Source: Rhodoferax sp. OV413
Lineage (GTDB): Bacteria > Pseudomonadota > Gammaproteobacteria > Burkholderiales > Burkholderiaceae_C
DNA: 34,004 nt
Direction of reading: 5' to 3'
Assembly: GCA_945861785.1 (NCBI GenBank)
Contig: CAMAWD010000072.1
Location: 1 to 34,004 of the forward strand
Shown here: piece after piece, positions 7,998 to 16,920 of the stretch
Layout: each line of letters opens with the position of its first letter
Position numbering within the stretch: the stretch's first letter is position 1
The notes under the pieces: generated by a model
Databases searched by the model: none
The model's input: only the letters and a program-made list of their open reading frames with translations
Told to the model about the DNA's origin: nothing
Made by a program: the position numbers and the translations under genes

Positions 7998-8615
7998 TCA
8001 GAACACGAAGCCATGGTCGCCCAACAGTGCGGCCGTTTCAAACAACGGGAGGCCCATAATGCCAGAGTAACTTCCCGCAAGGTGCGTGATGAACGCGGCT
8101 GCATGGCCTTGCACCGCGTAGGCTCCCGCCTTGCCCATGGGTTCGCCGCCCGTGACATACCTGGCGATCTGCTCCGGGCCGAGCGCCGCAAAGGTGACGC
8201 GCGAAACGCTGAGCGCCAGTTTTGACTCGCCACCGCGTGCCACCGCCACTGCCGTCAAGACACGGTGGGTGCGCCCGGACAAGGCTTGCAACATGGCCTG
8301 GGCGTCGGCCGCGTCCAGTGGTTTGCCAAGAATACGCCGGCCGATGGCCACGGTGGTGTCCGCACACAGGATCGGAGCGTCCGGCAGCCCGCGCACTTGA
8401 CGGCGGCGAACCGCTGCTGCGAGCTTGAGGCCGGTCACGCGCGCCACGTAGGTGGCAGGCGCATCGCCTGGCAACACCGCCTCCAGGGCTTCGGCGTTTT
8501 CGGCCGCGTCAGGCAATAGCAATTCATGCTGGATGCCCAACTGGTCCAGCAACTGCCGCCGACGCGGGCTTTGCGACGCCAGATACACAAAAGAGGTGGA
8601 TGCCACAGGACTCAC
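7998..8615 (-). CDS. maf: Maf family nucleoside triphosphate pyrophosphatase (YhdE-like)
   Basis: Hydrolyses noncanonical or excess nucleotides such as dTTP/UTP to monophosphates, a house-cleaning role also tied to septum control. The 205-residue product has [10 protein letters not shown] (14-23), the catalytic Asp86 in CADTTV, GKP (97-99), HRVLTAVAV and the C-terminal QGHAAAFI and [10 protein letters not shown] motifs of the YhdE branch rather than the YceF branch. The start is GTG at 8615, overlapping the rlmH stop as GTGA; a GTG at 8606 is possible. Translational coupling with rlmH is likely. Confidence 0.92.
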   Translation of the reverse strand: MSPVASTSFVYLASQSPRRRQLLDQLGIQHELLLPDAAENAEALEAVLPGDAPATYVARVTGLKLAAAVRRRQVRGLPDAPILCADTTVAIGRRILGKPLDAADAQAMLQALSGRTHRVLTAVAVARGGESKLALSVSRVTFAALGPEQIARYVTGGEPMGKAGAYAVQGHAAAFITHLAGSYSGIMGLPLFETAALLGDHGFVF

Positions 8616-9079
8616 TCGCGGTGGTAGGGGTGGTTGGCGTTGATCGACCAGGCGCGGTACAACTGCTCGACCAGCAACACGCGCACCATGGCGTGTGGCA
8701 GGGTCATGTCGGACAGGCGGATGCGCTCATGGGCGGCGCGCTTGAAGGCCGGGTCGAGGCCGTCCGGGCCACCGATCACCAACGCGACGTCATCGCCGCC
8801 GAGTTGCCACTGCGTCAGTCGCTGCGACAGCGCCATGGTGGTCAGGGCGGTGCCGTGTTCGTCAAGCGCCACCACCCGGCTGCCCGGGCTGATTGCCGCT
8901 GCGATCCGTTCACGCTCGGCTGCCAGCAGGGTGGCCAGTGTCTTGGAGGCCCGCGCTTCCGTCTTGACTGCCTTGAGCTCCACGCGCAGCTCGGGGGGAA
9001 ACCGCTTCGCGTATTCATCCCATGCTGCCTGCGTCCAGGCCGGCACGCGCTGGCCGACCGCAACCACGACCAGCTTCAC
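8612..9079 (-). CDS. rlmH: 23S rRNA pseudouridine-1915 N3-methyltransferase RlmH
   Basis: SPOUT-class methyltransferase that modifies pseudouridine 1915 in helix 69 of 23S rRNA on assembled 70S ribosomes. With GTG at 9079 the product is 155 residues, exactly the usual length. It has KLVVVAVGQ at the N-terminus, the trefoil-knot motif VIGGPDG (101-107) and the characteristic C-terminus YRAW...HPYHRE. A longer reading to 9196 would run back through rsfS and is not supported. It starts 10 bases after the rsfS stop. Confidence 0.95.
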   Translation of the reverse strand: MKLVVVAVGQRVPAWTQAAWDEYAKRFPPELRVELKAVKTEARASKTLATLLAAERERIAAAISPGSRVVALDEHGTALTTMALSQRLTQWQLGGDDVALVIGGPDGLDPAFKRAAHERIRLSDMTLPHAMVRVLLVEQLYRAWSINANHPYHRE

Positions 9080-9089
9080 GGACGCACGT

Positions 9090-9722
9090 TCAGGTTTTGC
9101 TGGAGGTGCGGGGTTTTCTTGCGGGGGCCTTGGCCGCCCCCGCGGGCGCTGGTTTTGTGGTCTTGGCGGCAGGCCTGGTGGCTGCAGTCTTGGCAACCGG
9201 ACGGGGCTTTGGCGCCCTGGTGATCGGCTCGGGGGCCAGTTCCGGCATCAAGGGCCTGGACGGGGCCTTCTTGGCGGCCGTTTTTTTGCCGGTCGTCTTC
9301 TTGGCGGCAACCTTGACCGGTGCCTTGGCCGGCGCCTTGATCACAGGCTTGGTGGCTCCAAACTTCATGCGGACCGGCTTCTCGCCCCAAAGTTCCTCGA
9401 GGTGGTAGTAGGTGCGAAAGTTCGGCTGCATGATATGCACCACTACCTGGGCGCAATCCACGATGATCCATTCGCCGTTGGTCTCGCCTTCAATGCGCGG
9501 CTTGGGGAAACCGGCCTCACGCACTGCGTCGCGCACACTGGCGGCCAACGCCTTGGTTTGCCGGTTCGAAGTGCCCGATGCCACGATCACTCGCTCAAAA
9601 AGTGGCGACAGGTGCTCGGTGTCAAAAACCTGGATGTCCTGTGCCTTGACGTCTTCCAGCCCATCGACGATGGCGCGCTGGAGTTTCTGGGTGTCTTTTT
9701 TGGCGGTGGTGTCTGTAGTCAT
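9090..9722 (-). CDS. rsfS: Ribosomal silencing factor RsfS with basic Lys/Ala/Pro tail
   Basis: RsfS binds ribosomal protein uL14 and blocks subunit joining in starvation. The 210-residue product has a normal RsfS domain (residues about 12-114; [45 protein letters not shown]), which alone is the typical full length. After it comes a tail of about 90 residues (122-210) made largely of Lys, Ala, Pro, Thr and Arg ([32 protein letters not shown]), resembling histone H1-like or AlgP-like tails. The ATG at 9722 overlaps the nadD stop as TGATG; an extra upstream TTG is less likely. Tail function is unknown; RNA or ribosome binding is an inference from charge. Confidence 0.93.
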   Translation of the reverse strand: MTTDTTAKKDTQKLQRAIVDGLEDVKAQDIQVFDTEHLSPLFERVIVASGTSNRQTKALAASVRDAVREAGFPKPRIEGETNGEWIIVDCAQVVVHIMQPNFRTYYHLEELWGEKPVRMKFGATKPVIKAPAKAPVKVAAKKTTGKKTAAKKAPSRPLMPELAPEPITRAPKPRPVAKTAATRPAAKTTKPAPAGAAKAPARKPRTSSKT

Positions 9723-10315
9723 CAAGCAGATCGGTAGAGGTGGTGGTCAACAATATAACGCGCAACCGCGTAGCAAACCAGAGGGACAACGCCCTGCCCG
9801 CCTGCAAAAAGCTGGCGGATATCGGTCGCACTGACTGGCAAATGTGGAAATACCAGCTGCCGCAAGTGCTGCCCCAGTTCCTCGGGCGGAACAAATGGGC
9901 GCTCTGAGCCCGTTGAATCTGGGCGGGCAGCTACGCAAATTATAGCTAGGCGGATAACAGTGTCCCAGTCTCGCCAGGTCTGCAGTGCCGCCGCCTGGTC
10001 TTGCCCGATCACCAGGTGGAATTGCGCACCCGGAAACTCGGCATGCAACTCGCGCAGCGTGTCGACGGTGTAGGTCGGCCCGGTGCGCAGGGTTTCGCGC
10101 GGGTCGACCACCACCTTTGCGAGGTCGGCAAAAGCAAGACGCGCCATTGCCACGCGGTGTTCGACCGCAGACAAGGCGCTGGCCTTGTGCCAGGCCTGCC
10201 CGGTCGGGATGACGCGCAGCTGGTCCAGCTGCAGTTGGTCCAGCGCCGCTTCAACCACTGCCCGGTGCGCCTGGTGGGGCGGGTCGAACGCGCCACCAAA
10301 CACACCGATCCGCAT
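9722..10315 (-). CDS. nadD: Nicotinate-nucleotide adenylyltransferase NadD
   Basis: Converts nicotinate mononucleotide and ATP to deamido-NAD in NAD synthesis. The 197-residue product shows the nucleotidyltransferase motif GGAFDPPHQAH (7-17), TGPTYTVDTL (78-87), IGQDQ and SATDIR (162-167). The ATG at 10315 begins MRIGVFGG, the standard N-terminus; the open frame extends to 10501 but that is hemF in another frame. It lies 20 bases after hemF and shares TGATG with rsfS. nadD-rsfS adjacency is very widespread in bacteria. Confidence 0.96.
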   Translation of the reverse strand: MRIGVFGGAFDPPHQAHRAVVEAALDQLQLDQLRVIPTGQAWHKASALSAVEHRVAMARLAFADLAKVVVDPRETLRTGPTYTVDTLRELHAEFPGAQFHLVIGQDQAAALQTWRDWDTVIRLAIICVAARPDSTGSERPFVPPEELGQHLRQLVFPHLPVSATDIRQLFAGGQGVVPLVCYAVARYIVDHHLYRSA

Positions 10316-10335
10316 GGGCCCACCTGTGCCAGAAA

Positions 10336-11286
10336 TCAAACCCAGTCCTTGCGAACGAGGAACTTGCGGTAGAGGTCGTCCTCGGGCGACCCTGGCTCGG
10401 GCTGGTGCTGGTAGGACCAGCTTGCCAATGGCGGCATCGACAGCAGGATCGACTCCGTCCGCCCACCAGACTGAAGCCCGAAATGCGTGCCACGGTCCCA
10501 CACCAGGTTGAACTCGACATACCGCCCGCGGCGGTAGAGCTGGAAATCGCGCTCCCGCTGCCCATAGGCCAGGGTCCGGCGGCGCTCGACGATGGGGAGG
10601 TAAGCACCCAGGAAAGCATCACCCACCGAACGCTGCATTGCAAAACTGCCTTCGAACCCGAGCTCCGAGAAATCATCGAAGAAGATACCGCCGATGCCGC
10701 GCTGCTCCGCGCGGTGCTTGAGGAAAAAATACTCGTCGCACCATGTCTTGAAGCGCGGATGCAGTGTCTCGCCGAAAGGCGCCAGCGCGGCCTTGCAGCT
10801 GGCATGAAAATGCACCGCATCGGCCTCGAAACCGTAATAGGGTGTGAGGTCCATGCCGCCACCGAACCAGCAGACCTCGCGGCCGTCATCGCCTGTGGCT
10901 GCCAGCATGCGCACATTCATGTGAACTGTCGGCACCATGGGACTGCGCGGATGGAACACCAGGGAAACACCCATCGCCTCGAACGGTGCGCCTGCCAACT
11001 CGGGCCGGTGCTGGGTGGCCGAAGGCGGCAGGCGTGGCCCGCGCACATGCGAAAAACCGCACCCCGCCCGCTCGAACACCGCGCCGTTCTCCAGGATCAG
11101 TGTGGTGCCGCTGCCCTGCAACGGCTCGCCGGGCGCCTTTTCCCAGTCGTCGCGCAGGAAAGCCGCTCCGTCCAGGGACGCAACCGCCTCGGTGATGCGC
11201 TTCTGCAGGCCAGTCAGGTAGGCCCTGACCTCCGCGGCTTGCGCTTGGCCGCCATCTGCCGGAGCCTTGTTATTGTGATGTTCCAT
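10336..11286 (-). CDS. hemF: Oxygen-dependent coproporphyrinogen III oxidase
   Basis: Aerobic haem-pathway enzyme that decarboxylates coproporphyrinogen III to protoporphyrinogen IX with O2. The 316-residue product carries the family signature [15 protein letters not shown], the following [10 protein letters not shown] and [11 protein letters not shown], then [10 protein letters not shown], and ends [10 protein letters not shown]. The start ATG at 11286 (MEHHNN) lies 19 bases after the purD stop. Presence of the O2-dependent form fits an organism that makes haem aerobically. Confidence 0.96.
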   Translation of the reverse strand: MEHHNNKAPADGGQAQAAEVRAYLTGLQKRITEAVASLDGAAFLRDDWEKAPGEPLQGSGTTLILENGAVFERAGCGFSHVRGPRLPPSATQHRPELAGAPFEAMGVSLVFHPRSPMVPTVHMNVRMLAATGDDGREVCWFGGGMDLTPYYGFEADAVHFHASCKAALAPFGETLHPRFKTWCDEYFFLKHRAEQRGIGGIFFDDFSELGFEGSFAMQRSVGDAFLGAYLPIVERRRTLAYGQRERDFQLYRRGRYVEFNLVWDRGTHFGLQSGGRTESILLSMPPLASWSYQHQPEPGSPEDDLYRKFLVRKDWV

Positions 11287-11305
11287 GGTGTTGCCGCGCT
11301 GCTGC

Positions 11306-12586
11306 TCAGGGCCCCAGGGCACGGTGGCCAATGTCCTGGCGGTATTGCCGACCTTCAAACTGGACCGAACGCACGATGTCGTACGCCCGTTGCTGCGCCT
11401 GGCGGACATTGTCGGCGAGTACAGTGACACACAGCACCCGACCGCCGGAGGTGACTACGGCGTCGTCTTGGCGCGCCGTCGCCGCATGGAAAACCACCGC
11501 GTCCGGTGCCTCTGCGGGCAGGCCGCGGACCACGTCCCCGGTGCGCGGGGCACCGGGGTACCCGTGCGCGGCCAGCACCACGCCGAGCGCGGTGCGGCGG
11601 TCCCATTGCAGTTCCATCGTGTCGAGGCCACCGCTGGCGGCCGGCTCGGTGGCCGCCCACAACAACTCCAGCAGGTCGCTTTTCAGGCGCATCAGCAATG
11701 GCTGGGTTTCCGGATCACCCAGGCGGCAGTTGAACTCAAGTGTCCTGACTTGGCCGGTGCGGCCCACCATCAGGCCCGCATACAGGAAACCGGTGTATTC
11801 GATACCGTCCTTTTCCATGCCGCGCAGGGTCGGAAGAATGACTTCACGCATCGCACGGGCATGGATGGTCGGCGTCACGACCGGCGCCGGTGAATAGGCC
11901 CCCATGCCGCCGGTGTTCGGGCCCTCGTCACCATCGAGCAGGCGTTTGTGGTCCTGGCTGGTGGCCAGCGCAAGCGCATTCTTGCCATCACACAGCACGA
12001 TGAAGCTGGCTTCTTCGCCCTCCAGGAATTCCTCGATGACAACCCGTGCACCGGCACCTGCCAGGGCGTCGGGCGGCAACATCTGGTCGACGGCCGCATG
12101 CGCTTCGTCGAGGGTCATCGCCACGACCACGCCCTTGCCGGCGGCCAGGCCGTCTGCCTTGACCACGATCGGCGCACCCTGGGCCGCAATGTGCGCGTGC
12201 GCGGCAGCGCGGTCAGTGAAGCTTGCGTGGGTCGCGGTAGGGATGCCATGGCGCACCATGAACTCCTTCGAAAATGCCTTGGAGCTCTCGAGCTGCGCAG
12301 CGGCCTTTGTCGGCCCGAACACCCGCAGTCCATGGGCGCGGAAATCGTCCACCAGCCCAGCTGCCAAAGGACCCTCCGGCCCCACCACCGTCAGGCCGAT
12401 CTTTTCCTGCCGGGCCCAGTTGCGCAACTCCCCGATGTCGGTAATGGCCAGGTTGCACATGCCCTCGGCCTTGGCCGTGCCGCCATTGCCGGGCGCGACG
12501 AACACCATGGCGACCTTGGGTGACTGGGCCAGTTTCCAGGCGAGCGCGTGTTCACGGCCGCCGCCGCCCACAACAAGAACTTTCAT
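11306..12586 (-). CDS. purD: Phosphoribosylamine-glycine ligase
   Basis: GAR synthetase of purine biosynthesis: joins phosphoribosylamine and glycine using ATP. The 426-residue product has the N-terminal [22 protein letters not shown], an ATP-grasp core ([18 protein letters not shown]), the [10 protein letters not shown] segment, the conserved [20 protein letters not shown] and [13 protein letters not shown]. Length and both ends are as expected. The ATG overlaps the yebC stop as ATGA. Confidence 0.97.
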   Translation of the reverse strand: MKVLVVGGGGREHALAWKLAQSPKVAMVFVAPGNGGTAKAEGMCNLAITDIGELRNWARQEKIGLTVVGPEGPLAAGLVDDFRAHGLRVFGPTKAAAQLESSKAFSKEFMVRHGIPTATHASFTDRAAAHAHIAAQGAPIVVKADGLAAGKGVVVAMTLDEAHAAVDQMLPPDALAGAGARVVIEEFLEGEEASFIVLCDGKNALALATSQDHKRLLDGDEGPNTGGMGAYSPAPVVTPTIHARAMREVILPTLRGMEKDGIEYTGFLYAGLMVGRTGQVRTLEFNCRLGDPETQPLLMRLKSDLLELLWAATEPAASGGLDTMELQWDRRTALGVVLAAHGYPGAPRTGDVVRGLPAEAPDAVVFHAATARQDDAVVTSGGRVLCVTVLADNVRQAQQRAYDIVRSVQFEGRQYRQDIGHRALGP

Positions 12587-13302
12587 AGGCCGGCGTTGTG
12601 GTACACCGCCTGGACGTCATCCAGGTCTTCCAGCACATCCAGGAGTCTCTGCATCTTGGCTGCATCGTCGCCGGTCAGTTCGATCAGGTTCTCGGGGCGC
12701 ATGGTGACTTCGGCCACTTCGGCCTTCAGGCCGGCGGCCTGCAGTGCCAATTGCACCTTTTCGAGGTCGGTCGGGCCGGTCAACACCTCGATGGCGCCGT
12801 CGTCATCGACCACCACATCGTCGGCACCGGCGTCCAGCGCCAATTCCATGACTTTGTCTTCGCTGGTTCCCGGTGCATAGACCAATTGGCCGCAATGGCG
12901 GAACTGGAACGCAACCGAGCCCTCCGTGCCCATGTTGCCTCCGTGTTTGCTGAACGCGTGGCGAACCTCGGCCACCGTTCGCACGCGGTTGTCGGTCATG
13001 GTGTCGACGATGATGGCTGCGCCGCCGATGCCGTAACCCTCATAGCGGATTTCCTCGTAGTTGACGCCTTCCAGGTTGCCGGTGGCCTTGTCGATGTTGC
13101 GCTTGATCGTGTCGGCGGGCATGTTTGCCGCCTTGGCCTTCTCCACTGCCAGCCGAAGCCTTGGGTTGATGCCGAGGTCGCCCCCGCCGGCGCGGGCGGA
13201 GACCATGATTTCACGGATGACACGGGTCCAGACTTTGCCCCGCTTTTCGTCCTGCCTGCCCTTGCGGTGCTGAATATTGGCCCATTTGCTGTGTCCTGCC
13301 AC
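12583..13302 (-). CDS. yebC: YebC/TACO1 family translation or transcription factor
   Basis: YebC proteins help ribosomes through difficult motifs such as polyproline and have also been described as DNA-binding regulators. The 239-residue product has the family N-terminus [53 protein letters not shown] and [16 protein letters not shown]. The start is GTG at 13302 with AAGGA upstream. It is the first gene of the leftward series that continues to rng, and is divergent from the YjgR-like gene. Confidence 0.95.
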   Translation of the reverse strand: MAGHSKWANIQHRKGRQDEKRGKVWTRVIREIMVSARAGGGDLGINPRLRLAVEKAKAANMPADTIKRNIDKATGNLEGVNYEEIRYEGYGIGGAAIIVDTMTDNRVRTVAEVRHAFSKHGGNMGTEGSVAFQFRHCGQLVYAPGTSEDKVMELALDAGADDVVVDDDGAIEVLTGPTDLEKVQLALQAAGLKAEVAEVTMRPENLIELTGDDAAKMQRLLDVLEDLDDVQAVYHNAGL

Positions 13303-13361
13303 GCGAAATCCTTCGAAAAATTCGTTACCCTACAGGCTCGATTGTACTTTTCAGGACTTCC

Positions 13362-14933
13362 ATGAGCGATCCCTTCCTCATTGCACAGCGCGACGCCATC
13401 ACCTGCGCCTTGCGCCCAGACAAGGCAAATCGCCATGGCCTGATCACCGGCGCCACCGGCACCGGCAAGACGATCACCCTGCAGACCATGGCCGAGGCGT
13501 TTTCGCGGGCCGGGGTTCCGGTTTTCATGGCCGATATCAAAGGCGACCTGACCGGCATCTCCCAGGCCGGCGCGCTGAGCGAGAAACTGGGCAAGGTCCT
13601 CAAGGAGCGCGGCCTGGACGCCCCGCCTTTCTGCGCCTTTCCGGTGACCCTGTGGGATGTGTTCGGCGAACAAGGCCATCCGGTGCGGGCGACAGTCAGC
13701 GACCTCGGCCCATTGTTGCTGGCGCGCATGCTCAACCTCAACGAGACCCAGGCCGGCGTGCTGCAGCTGGTGTTCAAGATCGCCGACGACCAAGGCCTGT
13801 TGTTGCTGGACATGAAGGACTTGCGCGCCATGTGCCAGCATGTGGGCGACAACGCGTCGGAGTTCACGACGGAATACGGCAACATCAGCGCAGCCAGCAT
13901 TGGCGCCATCCAGCGTGGCCTGATGCAGATTGAGTCCCAGGGCGGTGCGAATTTCTTCGGTGAACCGATGCTCAACATCGAAGACTTCATGCAGACCGAC
14001 GGATCGGGCAAGGGCGTGGTGAACGTGCTGGCCGCAGACAAGCTGATGAATTCCCCGCGCCTGTACGCCACCTTTCTGTTGTGGCTGCTGAGCGAACTGT
14101 TCGAGGCCCTGCCCGAAGTGGGCGACCTGGACAAGCCCAAACTCGTGTTCTTTTTCGACGAGGCGCACCTGCTCTTCGCCGATGCGCCCAAGGCGCTGAT
14201 CGAACGCATCGAACTGGTTGTGCGCCTGGTGCGCAGCAAGGGCGTGGGCGTGTTCTTCGTGACCCAGAATCCACTGGACATCCCCGACAACGTGCTGGCG
14301 CAACTCGGCAACCGGGTGCAGCATGCCCTGCGAGCGTTCACCCCGCGCGACCAGAAAGCCGTCAAGTCGGCCGCCGAGACGATGCGCCAGAACCCCCAGC
14401 TCGACATCGAGACCGCCATCACCGAATTGGCCGTTGGTGAGGCTCTGGTGAGTTTCCTGGATGAAAAAGGCCGCCCCGGGGTGACCGAACGGGTGTACGT
14501 GTTGCCGCCAGCCAGCCAGATCGGGCCGATTACCCCTGTGCAGCGCAAGACGCTGATTGCCGAGTCCATCGTGGCGGGAGTCTACGAGAAGACGGTGGAC
14601 CGCGAGTCCGCTTTCGAGGCCATCAAGGGTCGCACCCGGGCGCGTATGGCCGATCCGGCGACGGTCCGGCAGAAAACCGACGCCATGACAAAAACGATCG
14701 CTACCGATCACGCTGCCGACGCGCGCGCAGCGCCGGCCCCGGCAGCCCCTGCGGAATCCGCCGGCGGCAGCCTGCTGGACTCCCTGGGCAACCTGCTCGG
14801 TGGTGGTGCCAGACGCACACGTGCGAGCGTCGGAGAGCAACTGTTCAAGAGCGCTGCCAGTGCGGTTGGCCGTGAAGTCGGCCGGCAGATCATCCGCGGC
14901 GTACTCGGCGGCATCTTCGGCGGCAAGCGCTGA
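13362..14933 (+). CDS. HerA-like ATPase, DUF853/YjgR family
   Basis: P-loop ATPase of the HerA/FtsK-like class with unknown physiological role. The 523-residue product has Walker A GATGTGKT (30-37) very near the N-terminus, ADIKGDL shortly after, and Walker [13 protein letters not shown] (261-272) followed by a [12 protein letters not shown] segment. The C-terminal 60 residues are Gly-rich and end in [11 protein letters not shown], as in YjgR. No nuclease partner (NurA type) is nearby, which argues against the archaeal-style HerA-NurA pair. The gene is monocistronic or paired with upp, 59 bases downstream. Confidence 0.9.
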   Translation: MSDPFLIAQRDAITCALRPDKANRHGLITGATGTGKTITLQTMAEAFSRAGVPVFMADIKGDLTGISQAGALSEKLGKVLKERGLDAPPFCAFPVTLWDVFGEQGHPVRATVSDLGPLLLARMLNLNETQAGVLQLVFKIADDQGLLLLDMKDLRAMCQHVGDNASEFTTEYGNISAASIGAIQRGLMQIESQGGANFFGEPMLNIEDFMQTDGSGKGVVNVLAADKLMNSPRLYATFLLWLLSELFEALPEVGDLDKPKLVFFFDEAHLLFADAPKALIERIELVVRLVRSKGVGVFFVTQNPLDIPDNVLAQLGNRVQHALRAFTPRDQKAVKSAAETMRQNPQLDIETAITELAVGEALVSFLDEKGRPGVTERVYVLPPASQIGPITPVQRKTLIAESIVAGVYEKTVDRESAFEAIKGRTRARMADPATVRQKTDAMTKTIATDHAADARAAPAPAAPAESAGGSLLDSLGNLLGGGARRTRASVGEQLFKSAASAVGREVGRQIIRGVLGGIFGGKR

Positions 14934-14992
14934 ACGCCTGGTCCAGCGCATACCATCCAAATACTTCGTCCCCATTTTTTCTGGAACACACA

Positions 14993-15640
14993 ATGACCGA
15001 CCTCTCCGCCATCCCCAATCTGCACGTCATCAACCATCCGCTGGTGCAGCACAAACTGACCCTGATGCGCAAGAAGGAGGCCAGCACCAACAGCTTCCGT
15101 CGCCTGCTCAACGAGTTGAGCATGCTGATGGCCTATGAAGTCACGCGGGACATGGCCACCCAGGAGGTCGAAATCGAAACTCCTCTGGAGAAGATGAATG
15201 CGCAGATGATCGACGGCAAGAAGCTGGTGCTGGTGTCGATTCTGCGTGCCGGCAACGGCATCCTCGACGGCATGCTGACTGTGGTGCCTGGCGCGCGGGT
15301 CGGCCACATCGGCCTGTACCGGGATCCCAAGACGCTCCAGGCTGTCGAGTACTACTTCAAGATGCCCCAGGACATGCAGGAGCGCGACGTGGTGGTGGTC
15401 GACCCGATGCTGGCCACTGGCAACTCGGCCGTGGCCGCGATCGACCGCGTCAAGGCACTCAAACCCAAATCGATCAAGTTCATGTGCCTGTTGACCTGCC
15501 CCGAGGGCGTGCGGACGCTGCACAAGGCGCACCCGGACGTGGCCATCTACACCGCGGCCGTCGACCGGCAACTCAATGACCACGGCTACATCCTTCCGGG
15601 CCTGGGCGACGCCGGCGACCGGATTTTCGGGACGCAATGA
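14993..15640 (+). CDS. upp: Uracil phosphoribosyltransferase
   Basis: Salvage enzyme making UMP from uracil and PRPP. The 215-residue product shows [18 protein letters not shown], the PRPP-binding [11 protein letters not shown] (135-145) and the uracil-binding C-terminus with [14 protein letters not shown]. The ATG at 14993 follows TGGAACACACA, a modest ribosome site. It is of interest that uracil salvage lies about 8.5 kb from a uracil-degradation locus, though the accessory block lies between them. Confidence 0.97.
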   Translation: MTDLSAIPNLHVINHPLVQHKLTLMRKKEASTNSFRRLLNELSMLMAYEVTRDMATQEVEIETPLEKMNAQMIDGKKLVLVSILRAGNGILDGMLTVVPGARVGHIGLYRDPKTLQAVEYYFKMPQDMQERDVVVVDPMLATGNSAVAAIDRVKALKPKSIKFMCLLTCPEGVRTLHKAHPDVAIYTAAVDRQLNDHGYILPGLGDAGDRIFGTQ

Positions 15641-15722
15641 CAACACGCCGCGGCGGCCATCGGCATGACAACCGAATCGTCACTGCGCTGCGACATTGCC
15701 TGGAGCACCCCCGACGCCATCG

Positions 15723-15818
15723 GTGCCCACGCTGATCGAAGGTTACGGCATGTCGGAAATCCCCGGCGCACTCAACAACCCGTTCCCCGGGCCGCACAAG
15801 ATCGGCAGCATGGGTCGG
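15723..15818 (+). pseudogene. Fragment of an acyl-CoA synthetase (AMP-binding family)
   Basis: About 32 codons, in one frame, read as a piece of the adenylate-forming ligase core: LIEGYGMSEIPGAL (the YGxSE-type A5 motif), NNPFPGPHKIGSMG. Full enzymes of this family have about 500-550 residues; nothing recognisable remains on either side, and no start or stop belongs to it. It lies in the 207-base gap between upp and the converging VOC gene. The resemblance is to crotonobetaine/carnitine-CoA-ligase-like members, from memory. It is best read as the last trace of a deleted gene. Confidence 0.7.
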
Positions 15819-15847
15819 GCCCAAACGGAACGCGGCGGGGCTTGCAA

Positions 15848-16345
15848 TCAGGCGGCAGTCACCGCCGGGGGTTTTGCTTTCTGCCAGGTCGCGAGCACCT
15901 GGTGCGCGGTCTTCTGCGCGTCGGCCATTTGCGCGTCGTGGTCTGGCCGTTTCGCGGTGAGTTCGATCACGTAACCGTTCGGGTCGCGGAAATAGATCGA
16001 GTCGATGAAGCCGTGGTCGGCGACACCCCGGGTGTCGATGCCCGCAGCCTTGCCTTTGGCGAACATCCGGTGCAGGTCCTCGGCTTGCACCTCGAGCGCA
16101 ATGTGCAGGTCGAAGTCGTGCTGTTCCTTGAAGTCGAACGGGCGCTGCGGGTCTTCGAAGAAGGCCAGGCAAGAGCCGTCGTCCATCGCGTAGAAAGAAT
16201 GCAGCGTGCTGGTGGCGCGCCCGCTCTTGGTCTGCGAAATCGGGAACGCGTTGACCAGCGGCAGGCCGAGGAAGTCTTCGTAGAACTGGCGCGTCTGCTC
16301 GGAGTCGCGGCAGCGGTAGGCATTGTGGTGCAGTCCCTTGAGCAT
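15848..16345 (-). CDS. VOC superfamily protein (glyoxalase/dioxygenase fold)
   Basis: Single-domain vicinal-oxygen-chelate protein of 165 residues. It begins MLKGLHHNAYRCRDSEQTRQ, the usual first beta-alpha unit with a metal His near residue 7, and has FDLHIALEV (His81) and YFRDPNGYVIEL (Glu128), which fit the family's metal ligands. The C-terminal tail (133-165) is Ala/Lys-rich. The ATG at 16345 has AGGAG nine bases upstream. It follows the broken GST by 19 bases and is probably the last gene of the accessory leftward unit. Substrate cannot be told; lyase, isomerase, dioxygenase and resistance roles are all possible. Confidence 0.85.
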   Translation of the reverse strand: MLKGLHHNAYRCRDSEQTRQFYEDFLGLPLVNAFPISQTKSGRATSTLHSFYAMDDGSCLAFFEDPQRPFDFKEQHDFDLHIALEVQAEDLHRMFAKGKAAGIDTRGVADHGFIDSIYFRDPNGYVIELTAKRPDHDAQMADAQKTAHQVLATWQKAKPPAVTAA

Positions 16346-16364
16346 GGCAGCAGCTCCTGTTGGT

Positions 16365-16716
16365 TCAGATGGCCTGGAACGGCTGGTCCTTGACGGACGC
16401 CGCGAACCCGTCAAACACCTGGTTCACCGCGGACCAGCTCGGCAGCTGTTTCATGTTGGCGACCCAGCGCTGCACATTGGGATAGGGGGAAAAATCGCAA
16501 CGGATGATTTCGCCGAGGGTGAGCAAGCCGATTCCGAAGTAGTCGGCGATGGTGATCTGGGCGCCGCACAGGTAGGCGTTCTTGGGCCCGATCCAGTGGT
16601 CGTTGAGAACGGTCAATCAGGTCGACCATCTGCTCTTCGAGCGGGATCTTGTTTTCTGCGACAAAAAGCCGGACCGGGCGGCTGGTCATCGAAACGGGGT
16701 GCATATAAAGTTTCAT
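16365..16716 (-). pseudogene. Glutathione S-transferase with large internal deletion and frameshift
   Basis: The gene has a good start (ATG 16716 with CGGAG upstream) and N-terminus (MKLYMHPVSMTSRPVRLF, thioredoxin-fold strand and helix) up to VDLI, residue about 34. The frame then breaks at about 16614-16624. A second frame resumes as LTVLNDHWIGPKNAYL, ITIADYFGIGLLTLGEI and runs to the proper C-terminus at 16365. Intact GSTs of this type are about 210-230 residues, so about 110-120 residues from the middle are missing. The remaining halves cannot fold as a GST. It sits between the monooxygenase and the VOC gene on the same strand. Confidence 0.85.
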
Positions 16717-16920
16717 GTGTTTCTCCGGAAACTGCTTGGTCCGTTGACTGCAGCTGCGGGCATGGTTGCCGACCCACAGTGCAACCGATGCTATTTCAAA
16801 CAGCCTGGCTTGTCACGCACCGGGTTTTGCCATTGTGGCAGCCTGCACAGGCCACCGCGCCGTCACCCCGCGATTGGCCGGCGCTGTCACTTTGGAACTC
16901 GCAAGCCAAAACCGCGGGCG
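16717..16920. other. 204-base gap between monooxygenase and GST remnant
   Basis: No gene or clear signal was found. On the minus strand one frame contains CAGCH, a haem-c attachment pattern, but without a signal peptide or any other cytochrome feature. The gap is the longest inside the accessory leftward unit, so the GST-VOC pair may have its own promoter here; none is convincing. Confidence 0.4.

Noticed and set aside
8634-9737. 367-codon plus-strand frame across rlmH and rsfS
   Set aside because: Antisense to two well-identified genes; the Gly/Leu-rich part mirrors the Lys/Ala/Pro tail of RsfS.
12996-14993. Very long open frame (665 codons) on the minus strand
   Set aside because: It lies opposite the clearly coding YjgR-like gene and part of yebC. 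Its translation is His/Arg/Gln-rich low-complexity sequence, the usual shadow of GC-rich codon bias.
16835-16849. CAGCH haem-c motif on the minus strand
   Set aside because: No signal peptide, no further cytochrome features and no proper gene around it; it lies in a different frame just past the BVMO stop. Probably chance.
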